Assembly: GCF_001662075.1 (NCBI RefSeq)
Contig: NZ_LYPL01000020.1
Coordinates: forward strand, 35,947-99,946
Length of the DNA stretch: 64,000 bases
Direction of reading: 5' to 3'
DNA from: Rhizobium bangladeshense
GTDB taxonomy: Bacteria > Pseudomonadota > Alphaproteobacteria > Rhizobiales > Rhizobiaceae
Shown here: positions 41,754 to 51,437 of the stretch, one piece after another
Layout: the number at the start of each line of letters is the position of its first letter
Position numbering within the stretch: position 1 is the first letter of the stretch
Position numbers and translations under genes: made by a program
The notes under the pieces: model-generated
Told to the model about the DNA's origin: nothing
The model's database searches: none
The model's input: the letters and a program-made list of their open reading frames with translations, nothing else

Positions 41754-43577
41754 ATGAAAAATCTGAAAATATCCAAACAGCTCATATTGCTGGTCGCCGG
41801 ACTGATGATCGCCTTCGCGGTCGCCACGTCCCTGCAGATTCGCTCCTCGGTCGATGCGATTTACAAGGAGCGTTACGACATGCTCCGCGCCGAGGTTCAG
41901 TCGGCGGTCTCCGTTCTGAAGCTCTACCAAGCCAAGGTGACGGCGGGCGAGATGACGCTGGAAGACGCCCAGAAGCAGGCCTACACCACCGTCAACGGGA
42001 TGAAATACGACCCGGACGGCTATTTTTTCGGGTATAGCTACGACGTCAAGATGTTGTTCCACTACGATGCCGCTAAAGTGGGGCAGAACCTGAAGGGCCA
42101 GCCGGACAGCAAAGGCAAGCTCTATCGCGAAGAGTTGGTGAAGCTCGGGCAGCAAGGCGGCGGTCTCGTCGAATTTTATTCCACCAGCAAACCGGGCCAG
42201 CCCGCCGGTGATTTCCGCAAGACGGCCTACGGGCAGGCTTTCGATCCGTGGAAGGTCGTCGTCGTCACCGGCGTCTACATGGATGATCTCGATGCTCAGA
42301 TAAACAGCACGATCCTGACCGCACTGACCGGTAGTATCGTTCTGTTCTTTCTTGCCATGACGGCCGCCTACATCGTCATCCGCGGCATATCGGGGCCCCT
42401 CAACAACGTCCATGCCGCCCTGAAGGCGGTAGCCGAGGAGGACGTTTCCATCGCGATTCCGCACACGGCCATGAACAATGAAGTCGGGATGATGGCCAAG
42501 GCGACGTTGTCGCTGCAGGAAAAGATCAGGGAGCGCCATCAGATGTCGGATCGCGAGGCGGCCCAGCAGCTGGCGCTCGAAAACGAGCGCGAAAACAACC
42601 TTCGCCAGCAGCAGGACGAGGCGGCCCTCCAGGCCCGCGTGGTGACGACGATCGGCCAGGCCCTGGAGCTGATCGCCCGCGGCGATCTCACCGTCCGCTG
42701 CGCCGAACTTGGCCAGAAATACGCCGCCCTTCGCGACAATTTCAACGATGCGCTGGCGCATCTCGAAGCCGCCATGGCCAAGGTCAGCGCCAAGGGCGTG
42801 GATATCGGCACGAGCAAGGAAGAGATCCGCCGCGCCTCCAACGAGCTGTCGCAGCGCACCGAGCGCCAGGCCGCCAGCCTGGAAGAGACGTCTGCCGCCC
42901 TCGACGAGCTCACCGTCGCCGTCCGCCAGACGGCCGATGGCGCTCATGAGGCGAGCAAGCGCGTCCACGCCGTCAGCACCGAGGCCACCCATAGCGACGC
43001 GATCGTCGGCCAGGCGATCGAGGCGATGAGCGGGATCGAGAAGTCATCGTCGGAGATCACCAAGATTATTGGCGTCATTGATGAAATCGCCTTCCAGACC
43101 AACCTGCTGGCGCTGAATGCCGGCGTCGAGGCCGCCCGTGCCGGTGAAAGCGGCAAGGGGTTTGCGGTCGTAGCCCAGGAAGTGCGCGAGCTCGCCCAGC
43201 GCTCGGCCGCCGCGGCAAAGGAGATCAAGGACCAGATCGCCCGCTCCTCCAGCCAGGTCGATCATGGCGTCCGGCTGGTCGGCGAGGCAGGTGCGGCGCT
43301 GAAACGCATCTCCGACCAGGTCAAGGCGGCCAACGAGATTGTGGCAAAGATCGCCCACAGTGCCTCCGAACAGGACACGACGCTGCGCTCGATCTCCTCG
43401 TCGATGAACCAGCTCGACGCCGCCACGCAGCAAAATGCCGCCATGGCCGAAGAGACCACGGCCTCGGCCGAGACGCTCGCCAGCGACACCGACGAGCTGA
43501 TCGACCTGATCCGCGGCTTCCGGGTCAATGACCAAAGCGCTGCCCCGGCAATGCATCAGGGCCGCCGCGCCGCCTGA
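41754..43577 (+). CDS. Methyl-accepting chemotaxis protein with single Cache sensor
   Basis: A 607-residue chemoreceptor. A cytoplasmic start and membrane helix (LILLVAGLMIAFAVATSLQI) lead to a periplasmic single-Cache domain at about 30-180 (MKYDPDGYFFGYSYDVKMLFHY, DPWKVVVVTGVYMDDL). A second helix (about 190-210), HAMP segments and the signalling hairpin with IIGVIDEIAFQTNLLALNAG follow. No C-terminal CheR-binding pentapeptide is seen (ends GRRAA). ATG 41754 has GAGG 6 bases upstream and is preferred over 41724. It stands alone, away from any che cluster, as is usual for rhizobial receptors. Confidence 0.92.
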   Translation: MKNLKISKQLILLVAGLMIAFAVATSLQIRSSVDAIYKERYDMLRAEVQSAVSVLKLYQAKVTAGEMTLEDAQKQAYTTVNGMKYDPDGYFFGYSYDVKMLFHYDAAKVGQNLKGQPDSKGKLYREELVKLGQQGGGLVEFYSTSKPGQPAGDFRKTAYGQAFDPWKVVVVTGVYMDDLDAQINSTILTALTGSIVLFFLAMTAAYIVIRGISGPLNNVHAALKAVAEEDVSIAIPHTAMNNEVGMMAKATLSLQEKIRERHQMSDREAAQQLALENERENNLRQQQDEAALQARVVTTIGQALELIARGDLTVRCAELGQKYAALRDNFNDALAHLEAAMAKVSAKGVDIGTSKEEIRRASNELSQRTERQAASLEETSAALDELTVAVRQTADGAHEASKRVHAVSTEATHSDAIVGQAIEAMSGIEKSSSEITKIIGVIDEIAFQTNLLALNAGVEAARAGESGKGFAVVAQEVRELAQRSAAAAKEIKDQIARSSSQVDHGVRLVGEAGAALKRISDQVKAANEIVAKIAHSASEQDTTLRSISSSMNQLDAATQQNAAMAEETTASAETLASDTDELIDLIRGFRVNDQSAAPAMHQGRRAA

Positions 43578-43660
43578 ACGGCGCGCGGGCGACCGGGATC
43601 TTTCATCAGCAAAGCCTCAGCGGCCGTCGGGTTTCCGGCGGCCGTGCCCTCTTTGGATGA

Positions 43661-44149
43661 TCACTCGGAAACGAGCTCGACCAGTCGCTCGATTTCGCCA
43701 TCGGAAAACACCTCGATACCGGCCGCTTTCAGCGCGGCGGCCGTCACGCCATCGCCGGCCTGCTTGCGGCCGGAAAAACTACCGTCATAGATGAAGTCCG
43801 AGCCACAGGACGGGCTGCCGTCTATGAGCAGGGCATAGCGGCAGCCGGTTTGCCGTGCGAGCGCCACGGCATTTTCCGCCGCCTGCAGAAACTCTGCCGT
43901 CACATCGCCGCCCGTCAGCTCTACGACCCGAGCTGTGCCGGCCAGCACCTCTTCGCCGGTTGCCGCGCCGGCGATCTCCGCCGGCGGCCGCGGCACTGGC
44001 ATACCCGCCGACATTTCCGGACAGATCGTCACCAGCCGCCCTTCGGCGCGCCATCTGTCGATTGCCGGATGAAGCAACGGCTTCGCCCGCCCATCATACC
44101 GGACGGCGTGCCCCATGAGGCAGGCGCTGACGAGAATCTTGTCTTGCAT
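43661..44149 (-). CDS. DUF523 family protein
   Basis: A 162-residue DUF523 protein. Conserved Cys are in ILVSACLMGHAVRYDG, VTICPEMSAG and DGSPSCGSDFIYDG, a pattern that suggests metal or Fe-S binding, though no function is established. PRPPAEI and ALLIDGSPSCG are family signatures. It is a single gene convergent with the chemoreceptor. Confidence 0.88.
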   Translation of the reverse strand: MQDKILVSACLMGHAVRYDGRAKPLLHPAIDRWRAEGRLVTICPEMSAGMPVPRPPAEIAGAATGEEVLAGTARVVELTGGDVTAEFLQAAENAVALARQTGCRYALLIDGSPSCGSDFIYDGSFSGRKQAGDGVTAAALKAAGIEVFSDGEIERLVELVSE

Positions 44150-44493
44150 GCCTTTTGGATAACGCCACGGCGGCGATAGTGCCAGCTTTGGATGACGTCG
44201 AATTGCGTGATCATCCCGCGGCGGTGGCGCCCGAAGATCCTACTGCACCATTGAGCGCCAGAGGCATGGGTCCTGGGCTCAAGGCCGAGGACGACGGAGG
44301 GCAGGGGTAGGTTCCGCCAAACGCACCGGCATGGTGCATCGCACTTCTTTCGCTTTCCGCAGTACGTGTGCCTCGATTGCCCTTACTCTCGATAGGACGG
44401 CACACCTCTCCTCCGTCGTCCTCGGGCTTGACCCGAGGACCCATGGCCGCATGTATTGCGTTTCCGTTAAGGCGCCCAGCCGAAAACCGGCTC
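44150..44493. repeat. 344-bp gap with inverted mosaic repeat
   Basis: Two inverted arms of the GGCCTTGAGCC-type element are present: CATGGGTCCTGGGCTCAAGG (from 44265) with GAGGACGACGGAGG, and TCCTCCGTCGTCCTCGGGCT with TGACCCGAGGACCCATGG (ending 44448). Between them is about 110 bp of unique sequence without a convincing gene. It lies between the glyS 3' end and the start of the DUF523 gene. Confidence 0.75.
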
Positions 44494-46608
44494 TCACCCC
44501 GAAATCTTCGAGAAATCCGCAACCGTTCCCGTCGCTTCTCGGATCAGCCGGAGCAGGGCGAGGCGGTTGGCGCGGATGGCGACGTCCTCGTCATTGACCA
44601 GCACCTCTTCGAAGAAGCGGTCGACCGGACCGCGCAGCTTGGAAAGTGCTTCCATCGCCGCGCGGAAATCTTCTCCGGCCACGGCGCCCGCCGCATCCTT
44701 CGAGGCGCTCGAGATGGCGGCAAACAGCTCCTTCTCGGCGTCGAGCTTGAGGAGCGCCGGTGAAACGCCGTCGGCGATGACGGTGCCCTTCTTCTCCTCG
44801 GCGGCGAGCAACTGCGTCGCACGCTTTGTGCCGGCAAGCAGGTTCTTGCCGTCTTCTGAGGTGATGAAGGCGGTCAGCGCTTCGACGCGGCGCGCCACCA
44901 TCAAGAGGTCGTCGGCATCGGGCGTCAGCACTGCGTCGATGAGATCGTGGCGGGCGCCCTGATCGCGCAGATAGACCTTGAGGCGGTCGTGGAAGAAGGA
45001 GAGAAGATCGCCATCCCTTGTGCTCGCCAGAAGTGGCAGGCGGATCCCTCGCTCCAACAGGATGCGGACGACACCGAGGGCTGCCCGCCGCAGCGCAAAC
45101 GGGTCCTTGGAGCCTGTCGGCTTTTCGTCGATCGCCCAGAAGCCGGTCAGCGTGTCGAGTTTGTCGGCAAGCGCCAGCGTGATCGCCACCTTGTCTTCCG
45201 GCACCCGGTCGGACGGGCCTTGCGGCTTGTAGTGATCCTCAACGGCCGTAGCAACCGAGGCGTTTTCGCCCTGCAGCACCGCATATTTGCGGCCCATCAG
45301 GCCCTGCAGTTCCGGAAATTCACCAACGGCCTCGGTGCGCAGGTCGGCCTTGGCAAGCACGACGGCGCGATCGGTGAGAGCGGTGTCCGCGCCGGTGACA
45401 GCAGCCAATTCCTTGGCCAGCGCCCGGATGCGGGCGACACGCGCGCCCTGGGTGCCGAGCTTGGCATGGAAGGTCACGTCGAGCGCGTCGAGCTTGGCCA
45501 TACGCTGATCGAGCGGCTTCTTCAGGTCGAGGCCGAATTTAGCTGCCGACGCTGCAAGCGTCTCGAGATCGGGCATATCGCCCTGGTCGCGGTTCCAGAA
45601 ATGCAGCGCGTCCGAAAGCCGGGCCCGCACCACCTTGCCATTGCCGTGGACGATTTCCTTGCCGCCGTCATGCGCCTGGATGTTGGAGACGAGGATGAAC
45701 CGGTTCGACAGCGTGTCCTCGCCCTGCTTGCGCGTGACGAAGCACTTCTGATTGGTTTTGATCGTCAGCCGGATGATTTCCGAGGGGATGGAGAGGTAAT
45801 CCTCCTCGAAGGAGCCCATCAGCACCTGCGGCCATTCGACCAGGCCGGAGACTTCCTCCAGCAAGCCTTCGTCTTCCACCAGCTCGAGCCCGTTGGCAAA
45901 AGCGATGTCGCGGGCATCGTGCAGGATGATGTCCTTGCGCCGCTCGGCATCGAGGATGACCTTCGCCCTTTCCAGGCTCGCCGCATAATCGTCGAAGCGC
46001 CGCACCGTGATCGCCTCGGGCGCATGGAAACGATGGCCGTAGGTGACGTTGGAGGCGGTGATGCCGTCGATCTCGAAGGGGATGACGGTGGTTTCCTCAT
46101 GTTCGGGGCCGAAGGTGCAGACGATCGACTGCAGCGGCCGCACCCAACGCAGCGCGCCGGACTTGGAGGAGGCCTTGCCCCAGCGCATCGACTTCGGCCA
46201 GGGGAAATCGCGGATGATGCCGGGCATCACCTCGGCGACGATCTCTTCCGCCGCGCGGCCGGGCTTGGAGATGACCGCGACGTAGAAATCGCCCTTCTTC
46301 GGATCGCTGACCACCTGCGCCTCGGAGACTGAGGAAAGGCCGGCGCCGCGCAGAAAACCTTCGATCGCCTTCTCATTGGCGTCGGTGCGCGGTCCCTTGC
46401 GTTCCTCGCGCACATCGGCCGAACGTGCCGTCAGGCCGTGAATGTCGAGCGCCAGCCGCCGAGGCGTCCAATATTCGCGCGCGCCCTCATAGGACAGACC
46501 CGCTTCGACGAGCGCATCGGTGACGAGCTTCTTCAGGTCGCCGGCAGCCTTGCGCTGCATGCGGGCCGGAATCTCTTCGGAGCGGAGTTCGAGAAGAAGG
46601 TTTGGCAT
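44494..46608 (-). CDS. glyS: Glycyl-tRNA synthetase beta subunit
   Basis: A 704-residue beta subunit of glycyl-tRNA synthetase that binds tRNA-Gly and completes the alpha2beta2 enzyme. The N-terminal LLLELRSEEIPARMQRKAA, LTARSADVREERKGPRTDAN and FILVSNIQAHDG are family sequence, and DALHFWNRDQGDMPDLETL lies in the HD-like part. Start MPNLLLEL at 46608 gives normal length. It is convergent with glyQ, 12 kb away, so the two subunits are on separate transcripts and must be balanced in trans. Confidence 0.96.
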   Translation of the reverse strand: MPNLLLELRSEEIPARMQRKAAGDLKKLVTDALVEAGLSYEGAREYWTPRRLALDIHGLTARSADVREERKGPRTDANEKAIEGFLRGAGLSSVSEAQVVSDPKKGDFYVAVISKPGRAAEEIVAEVMPGIIRDFPWPKSMRWGKASSKSGALRWVRPLQSIVCTFGPEHEETTVIPFEIDGITASNVTYGHRFHAPEAITVRRFDDYAASLERAKVILDAERRKDIILHDARDIAFANGLELVEDEGLLEEVSGLVEWPQVLMGSFEEDYLSIPSEIIRLTIKTNQKCFVTRKQGEDTLSNRFILVSNIQAHDGGKEIVHGNGKVVRARLSDALHFWNRDQGDMPDLETLAASAAKFGLDLKKPLDQRMAKLDALDVTFHAKLGTQGARVARIRALAKELAAVTGADTALTDRAVVLAKADLRTEAVGEFPELQGLMGRKYAVLQGENASVATAVEDHYKPQGPSDRVPEDKVAITLALADKLDTLTGFWAIDEKPTGSKDPFALRRAALGVVRILLERGIRLPLLASTRDGDLLSFFHDRLKVYLRDQGARHDLIDAVLTPDADDLLMVARRVEALTAFITSEDGKNLLAGTKRATQLLAAEEKKGTVIADGVSPALLKLDAEKELFAAISSASKDAAGAVAGEDFRAAMEALSKLRGPVDRFFEEVLVNDEDVAIRANRLALLRLIREATGTVADFSKISG

Positions 46609-46845
46609 GTCACACTTTTCCTTGCGCCCGCGGGCAGGGCGATCCAAAACGTTGCTTCTGCTATCAAAGAATGCCGCATCTGCACAACCGCAAAAACGGA
46701 GGAGCGCGATGGGGTGGATGGTTGGTAGGCGCTGTGCCGTGTGGCCCCCAATCCAATAACTTCCGCTGTGGAAACCACGCTCGGGCATTGCCTTGCCGCT
46801 TTTCGCCGCTATGGTCCCGCAACTTTCGTCGACACAGGGAATCCC

Positions 46846-49155
46846 ATGGCCGCTGACCTCCGCTTTCTCGCAGCCCGCATCGCGGCCGAAATCAATGCCC
46901 GGCCGGATCAGGCCAAGGCCGCCATCGAGCTGCTCGACGAGGGCGCCACGGTGCCCTTCATCGCCCGCTACCGCAAGGAAGTGACCGGTGGGCTCGACGA
47001 CACCCAGCTACGCAATCTCGCCGAGCGGCTGGTCTATCTGCGCGAGCTCGAGGCCCGGCGCGCCGCGATCGTCGAATCGATCACCGGTCAGGGCAAGATG
47101 ACCGACGAGCTGATGGGGAAAGTGGCCGGCGCCGAAACCAAGGCGGAGCTCGAGGATCTCTATCTGCCCTACAAGCCGAAACGCCGCACCCGCGCCGAAA
47201 TCGCTCGCGAACGCGGCCTCGGCCCGCTTGCCGAGGCGATCCTTGCCGACCGCGGCCGGGAACCGGCGGCCCTCGCCGAGGGCTTCGTCACCGCTGACGT
47301 GCCCGATGTGAAGACGGCGCTCGAAGGCGCGCGCGACATCATCGCCGAAGGCATTGCCGAAAATGCCGATCTGCTCGGCAGGTTGCGCGCCCATATGCGC
47401 CAGGCATCGCTGCTGAAGGCCAAGGTCGTCGACGGCAAGCAGGCGACGGGCGAGAAGTTTTCCGACTATTTCGAGCATTCCGAACGCTGGGCGACGGCGC
47501 CCGGCCACCGGGCGCTCGCCATGCTGCGCGGCTGGAACGAGGAAGTGCTGACTCTGACCATCGAGGCCGACGCCGAGACCGCCTCGCCCAACAAGCCGGT
47601 CGAACGCATGATCGCCGCCGCCTACGAAATCGGCGCGAGCCGCCCCGGCGACCGCTGGCTGATGGAGGTCGCGAGCTGGACCTGGCGGGTGAAGCTCTCC
47701 ATGTCGCTGTCGCTCGACCTGATGCGCGAGTTGCGCGAAAGGGCCGAAGAAGAGGCGATCCATGTTTTCGCCCGCAATCTCAAGGATCTGCTCTTGGCCG
47801 CACCCGCCGGTTCGCGCGCGACCATGGGTCTTGATCCCGGCATTCGCACCGGCGTCAAGGTCGCTGTCGTCGACGGCACCGGCAAGGTGGTGGCGACGTC
47901 GACCGTCTATCCCTTCCAGCCGAGGAATGACGTGCGCGGCGCCCAGGTCGAGCTCGCATCGCTGATCCGCAAGCACAATGTCGAGCTGATCTCGATCGGC
48001 AACGGCACCGGCAGCCGCGAAACGGAAAAGCTGGTGGCCGACATGCTGGCCGAGCTGCCGGCGCCGAAGCCGACCAAGGTCATCGTCTCGGAAGCCGGCG
48101 CCTCGGTCTATTCCGCCTCGGCGACCGGTGCGGCCGAGTTTCCCGATCTCGACGTGTCGCTGCGCGGCGCCGTCTCCATCGCCCGGCGCCTGCAGGATCC
48201 GCTCGCCGAACTCGTCAAGATCGAGCCGAAGTCGATCGGCGTCGGCCAATATCAGCACGATGTCGACCAGCAGAAGCTGTCCCGCTCGCTTGATGCCGTC
48301 GTCGAAGATGCGGTGAACGCCGTCGGTGTCGATCTCAACACGGCGTCTGCGCCACTGCTCGCCCGCGTTTCCGGCCTCGGGCCCTCGATCGCCGAGGCCA
48401 TCGTCCGCCACCGCGACAGCGAGGGCCGTTTCGAGACGCGGCGCGATCTGCTGAAGGTCGCAAGACTCGGCGGCCGCACCTTCGAGCAATGCGCCGGCTT
48501 CCTGCGCATTCCGAACGGCAAGGAGCCGCTCGACGCATCCTCGGTCCACCCGGAGGCCTATGGCGTCGCCAAGAAGATCGTCGCCGCCTGCGGCCGCGAC
48601 CTGCGCGCGCTGATGGGCGACAGCGCCGTCTTGAAATCGATCGATCCGCGTCAATTCATCGACGAGAAATTTGGTTTGCCGACGGTGAAAGACATCATCG
48701 CGGAACTGGAAAAGCCCGGCCGCGATCCGCGTCCGAGCTTCAAGACCGCGACCTTTGCCGAGGGCGTCAACGAGATTTCCGATCTCAAGCCCGGCATGAT
48801 GCTGGAAGGCACGGTCACCAATGTCGCCGCTTTCGGCGCCTTCGTCGATATAGGCGTGCACCAGGACGGCCTGGTGCATGTCTCCCAGCTTGCCGATCGC
48901 TTCGTCAAGGATCCGCATGAGGTCGTCAAGGCGGGTGATGTCGTCAAGGTGCGGGTCGTCGAAGTCGACGCCAAGCGCAAGCGCATCGCCCTGTCGATGA
49001 AACGCGATGACGGTTCTGCAGCACCGCCGCCGCGCGGTGATTCTCGCGGCAACCAGGGATCGCGACCGCAGAACGAAAGACGGCCGGCCACGCCGAAACA
49101 GGAGAGCCAGGGTGCCTTCGGCGCCGCACTGGCCGAAGCGATGAAGCGAAAATAA
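46846..49155 (+). CDS. tex: Tex family RNA-binding protein
   Basis: A 769-residue Tex protein, a conserved transcription accessory factor. Domains in order: N-terminal helical Tex domain (ATVPFIARYRKEVTGGLDD), YqgF-like RNase-H fold (MGLDPGIRTGVKVAVVDGTG), helix-hairpin-helix pairs (LNTASAPLLARVSGLGPSIA) and an S1 RNA-binding domain near 645-715 (GMMLEGTVTNVAAFGAFVDI). A basic, Pro/Gln-rich tail follows. ATG 46846 starts the conserved sequence; an in-frame start at 46741 lies in the glyS promoter side. Confidence 0.95.
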   Translation: MAADLRFLAARIAAEINARPDQAKAAIELLDEGATVPFIARYRKEVTGGLDDTQLRNLAERLVYLRELEARRAAIVESITGQGKMTDELMGKVAGAETKAELEDLYLPYKPKRRTRAEIARERGLGPLAEAILADRGREPAALAEGFVTADVPDVKTALEGARDIIAEGIAENADLLGRLRAHMRQASLLKAKVVDGKQATGEKFSDYFEHSERWATAPGHRALAMLRGWNEEVLTLTIEADAETASPNKPVERMIAAAYEIGASRPGDRWLMEVASWTWRVKLSMSLSLDLMRELRERAEEEAIHVFARNLKDLLLAAPAGSRATMGLDPGIRTGVKVAVVDGTGKVVATSTVYPFQPRNDVRGAQVELASLIRKHNVELISIGNGTGSRETEKLVADMLAELPAPKPTKVIVSEAGASVYSASATGAAEFPDLDVSLRGAVSIARRLQDPLAELVKIEPKSIGVGQYQHDVDQQKLSRSLDAVVEDAVNAVGVDLNTASAPLLARVSGLGPSIAEAIVRHRDSEGRFETRRDLLKVARLGGRTFEQCAGFLRIPNGKEPLDASSVHPEAYGVAKKIVAACGRDLRALMGDSAVLKSIDPRQFIDEKFGLPTVKDIIAELEKPGRDPRPSFKTATFAEGVNEISDLKPGMMLEGTVTNVAAFGAFVDIGVHQDGLVHVSQLADRFVKDPHEVVKAGDVVKVRVVEVDAKRKRIALSMKRDDGSAAPPPRGDSRGNQGSRPQNERRPATPKQESQGAFGAALAEAMKRK

Positions 49156-49288
49156 GGGTTTAGCCGGAATTTCGGCAAAAATGCAACAATTTGGCAGCGT
49201 TCTGAACGGAGTGCTAAATCCGGCGCTTGTAAGGCGAAAGAGATCGCTTAAGTTGATGTGACCATCCTGTCACATTTGCGAGGCGTCC

Positions 49289-50548
49289 ATGGCGTCGGCT
49301 TTCTTATCGATCGTCCAGCAAATCATCCGCAAGGGTTCGTTGAAGCTTACCCTGGCCAATGGCGAGACCCATATGATCGGCGACGGCACCGGAGACATGG
49401 TCGTCGCCCGGCTTGCCGATCAGGAGGCGGAGGACGCCATCCGGCGCGACCCGACCATGAAGCTCGGCGAAATGTACATGCAGGGCCGGTTCGTTCTCGA
49501 ACAGGGCAACATCTATGATTTCCTGTCGCTGGTGAAACAGAACACCACCAACGAGATCTTCGATTTCAAGATGGCAGCACTGCTCGTCGGCCGCATTGCC
49601 TGGCAGCAGTTGAAGAGCCGCCTGCCGGTCAATCGCAACAAGCACAACGTTGCGCATCATTACGATCTGTCGGCCAAGCTCTTCGATCTTTTCCTCGACG
49701 AGGACTGGCAATATTCCTGCGCCTATTTCGAACCGCCGGGCATCAGTCTCGACGAGGCGCAGCTCGCCAAGAAACGCCATATCGCCGCCAAGCTCCTGCT
49801 CAAGCCCAACCAGCGTATCCTGGAGATCGGCTCCGGTTGGGGCGGCATGGGCATGTATCTGACCGAGGCGACGGAGGGCGCCAAATTCACCGGCATTACG
49901 CTGAGCGAAGAACAGCTGAAGGTCTCTCGAGCCCGCGCCGAAAAACGCGGCCTTGCCGACCGCGTGCGTTTCGAGCTGCAGGACTATCGCAGTATGAACG
50001 GCCGCAAGTTCGACCGCATCGTCTCGGTGGGGATGTTCGAGCATGTCGGGATCGGCAATTACGGCAACTTCTTCCGCAAGGTCTCGGATCTGCTCGACGA
50101 CAACGGCGTCATGGTGCTGCATTCGATCGGCCGCCCGAAGCCGAGCTTCGGCACCAATGCCTTCATCGAGAAATATATTTTCCCCGGCGGCTATATCCCG
50201 TCGGTCGGCGAAGTCGTGCCGCCGCTCGAAAAGGCCGGGCTGCTGGTCAGGGATATCGAAATCCTGCCCATGCATTATGCCTACACGCTGCGCCATTGGC
50301 GCGAGCGTTTCGTGGCGCGCAAGGCCGAAGCGGTGGCGCTGTACGACGAGCAGTTCTTCCGCATGTGGGAGTTTTATCTTGCCGGTTCCGAAATGGGCTT
50401 CCGCTGGGATGAGCTCTTCATCCTTCAGATCCAGATCGCCAAGCACCAATTCGTCGTTCCCGACAACCGCAATTACATCGTCGAGAACGAAGCCAGGCTG
50501 AAGGAATTCGAGGCGAGACGCGCGCCGCTGGAAAAGGTGACCTTCTAA
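49289..50548 (+). CDS. cfa: Cyclopropane-fatty-acyl-phospholipid synthase
   Basis: A 419-residue CFA synthase family enzyme that adds a methylene from SAM to the double bond of unsaturated phospholipid acyl chains, protecting membranes in acid or stationary phase. The N-terminal lipid-binding part (about 1-110) is followed by NVAHHYDLSAKLFDLFLDED, SAM motif RILEIGSGWGGMGMYL, QDYRSMNGRKFDRIVSVGMFEHVG and YIFPGGYIPS. All catalytic motifs look intact. Rhizobia usually have more than one cfa copy, so the number is not assigned. Confidence 0.93.
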   Translation: MASAFLSIVQQIIRKGSLKLTLANGETHMIGDGTGDMVVARLADQEAEDAIRRDPTMKLGEMYMQGRFVLEQGNIYDFLSLVKQNTTNEIFDFKMAALLVGRIAWQQLKSRLPVNRNKHNVAHHYDLSAKLFDLFLDEDWQYSCAYFEPPGISLDEAQLAKKRHIAAKLLLKPNQRILEIGSGWGGMGMYLTEATEGAKFTGITLSEEQLKVSRARAEKRGLADRVRFELQDYRSMNGRKFDRIVSVGMFEHVGIGNYGNFFRKVSDLLDDNGVMVLHSIGRPKPSFGTNAFIEKYIFPGGYIPSVGEVVPPLEKAGLLVRDIEILPMHYAYTLRHWRERFVARKAEAVALYDEQFFRMWEFYLAGSEMGFRWDELFILQIQIAKHQFVVPDNRNYIVENEARLKEFEARRAPLEKVTF

Positions 50549-50577
50549 GCGGCAGTGGCCGGACGCAATGAAAGGGC

Positions 50578-51165
50578 ATGCCGATGAGCAGTGCGTTTCC
50601 CGAGATCTACCTCGTCCGCCACGGCGAGACCGAATGGAGCCGCTCCGGGCGCCATACCGGACGCAGCGACATTCCACTGACTGACGTGGGCGAGGCCGCC
50701 GCCCGCAAGCTTGCCGAGCGGCTCTCGGGCCCCTCCTTCGCTGCCGTCTGGTCAAGCCCGTCCGCGCGCGCCCGCAAAACCTGCGCGCTCGCCGGCTTCG
50801 GATCGGGCGCGGTGAACCGTGAGGATCTCGCCGAATGGGACTACGGCGCCTATGAAGGCATCACTACCAAGGAAATCCTGGCGGGCCGCCCCGGCTGGCA
50901 GCTCTTTCGCGACGGCTGCCCGGATGGCGAAACACCCGCCGATGTCGGCGCCCGCGCCGACGCCGTCGTCGAGGCGCTTCGCCAGGCGGCCGCCCCCATC
51001 CTGATTTTCTCGAGCTCGCATTTCTTGCGCGTGCTCGCTGCCCGCTGGCTCGGCCTTCCGCCTGAAGGCGGCGCGCATTTCGTGCTTGATACGGCTTCCA
51101 TCAGCGTGCTCGGTTTTGAGCACGATCTGACGGAGCCGGTCATTCGCCGGTGGAATCAGCGGTAG
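50578..51165 (+). CDS. Histidine phosphatase family protein (phosphoglycerate mutase-like)
   Basis: A 195-residue histidine phosphatase. The catalytic RHG lies in YLVRHGETEWSRSGRHTGRSD and the second His in FSSSHFLRVLAARWLG. The short length and missing mutase insert point to a phosphatase rather than a glycolytic phosphoglycerate mutase; substrate unknown. It starts 29 bases after cfa and may be co-transcribed. Start could be ATG 50578 or 50584. Confidence 0.87.
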   Translation: MPMSSAFPEIYLVRHGETEWSRSGRHTGRSDIPLTDVGEAAARKLAERLSGPSFAAVWSSPSARARKTCALAGFGSGAVNREDLAEWDYGAYEGITTKEILAGRPGWQLFRDGCPDGETPADVGARADAVVEALRQAAAPILIFSSSHFLRVLAARWLGLPPEGGAHFVLDTASISVLGFEHDLTEPVIRRWNQR

Positions 51166-51198
51166 GGATGCGGGTGAGCTTCTTGTTGGGATCCGTAG

Positions 51199-51305
51199 GC
51201 TGCCCCTCACCCTAACCCTTGCCGGGGTCGAGCCACGGGTCTCGGCCCGTCCTTCGGACCCCCGTTGAAACGGGGAGAAGGTGGCGGCAGCCGGATGAGG
51301 GGCAC
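51199..51305. repeat. Intergenic repeat copy (CCGGGGTCGAGCC family)
   Basis: TGCCCCTCACCCTAACCC, TTGCCGGGGTCGAGCCACGG, CGTCCTTCGGACCCCCG and GCCGGATGAGGGGCA form one element with partly inverted ends. It matches the copies at 22698 and 57675. The rest of the 272-bp gap carries the leader of the outer-membrane protein gene. Confidence 0.8.
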
Positions 51306-51437
51306 CCTCGCGGGTCTCCTAAATATGGATGCCGCGTAGTCTCGTCCCCGTGGTTAACATTGGGGTAACAACATCGGGATAAGTCTAGCCACCGCCGCCC
51401 TCCGCGGCTTTGTTTTTGCGTTTTCTGGAGTGCGGAC

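Noticed and set aside
47008..48918. 636-codon minus-strand frame opposite tex
   Set aside because: All Tex domains are intact on the plus strand; the antisense frame is a composition effect.
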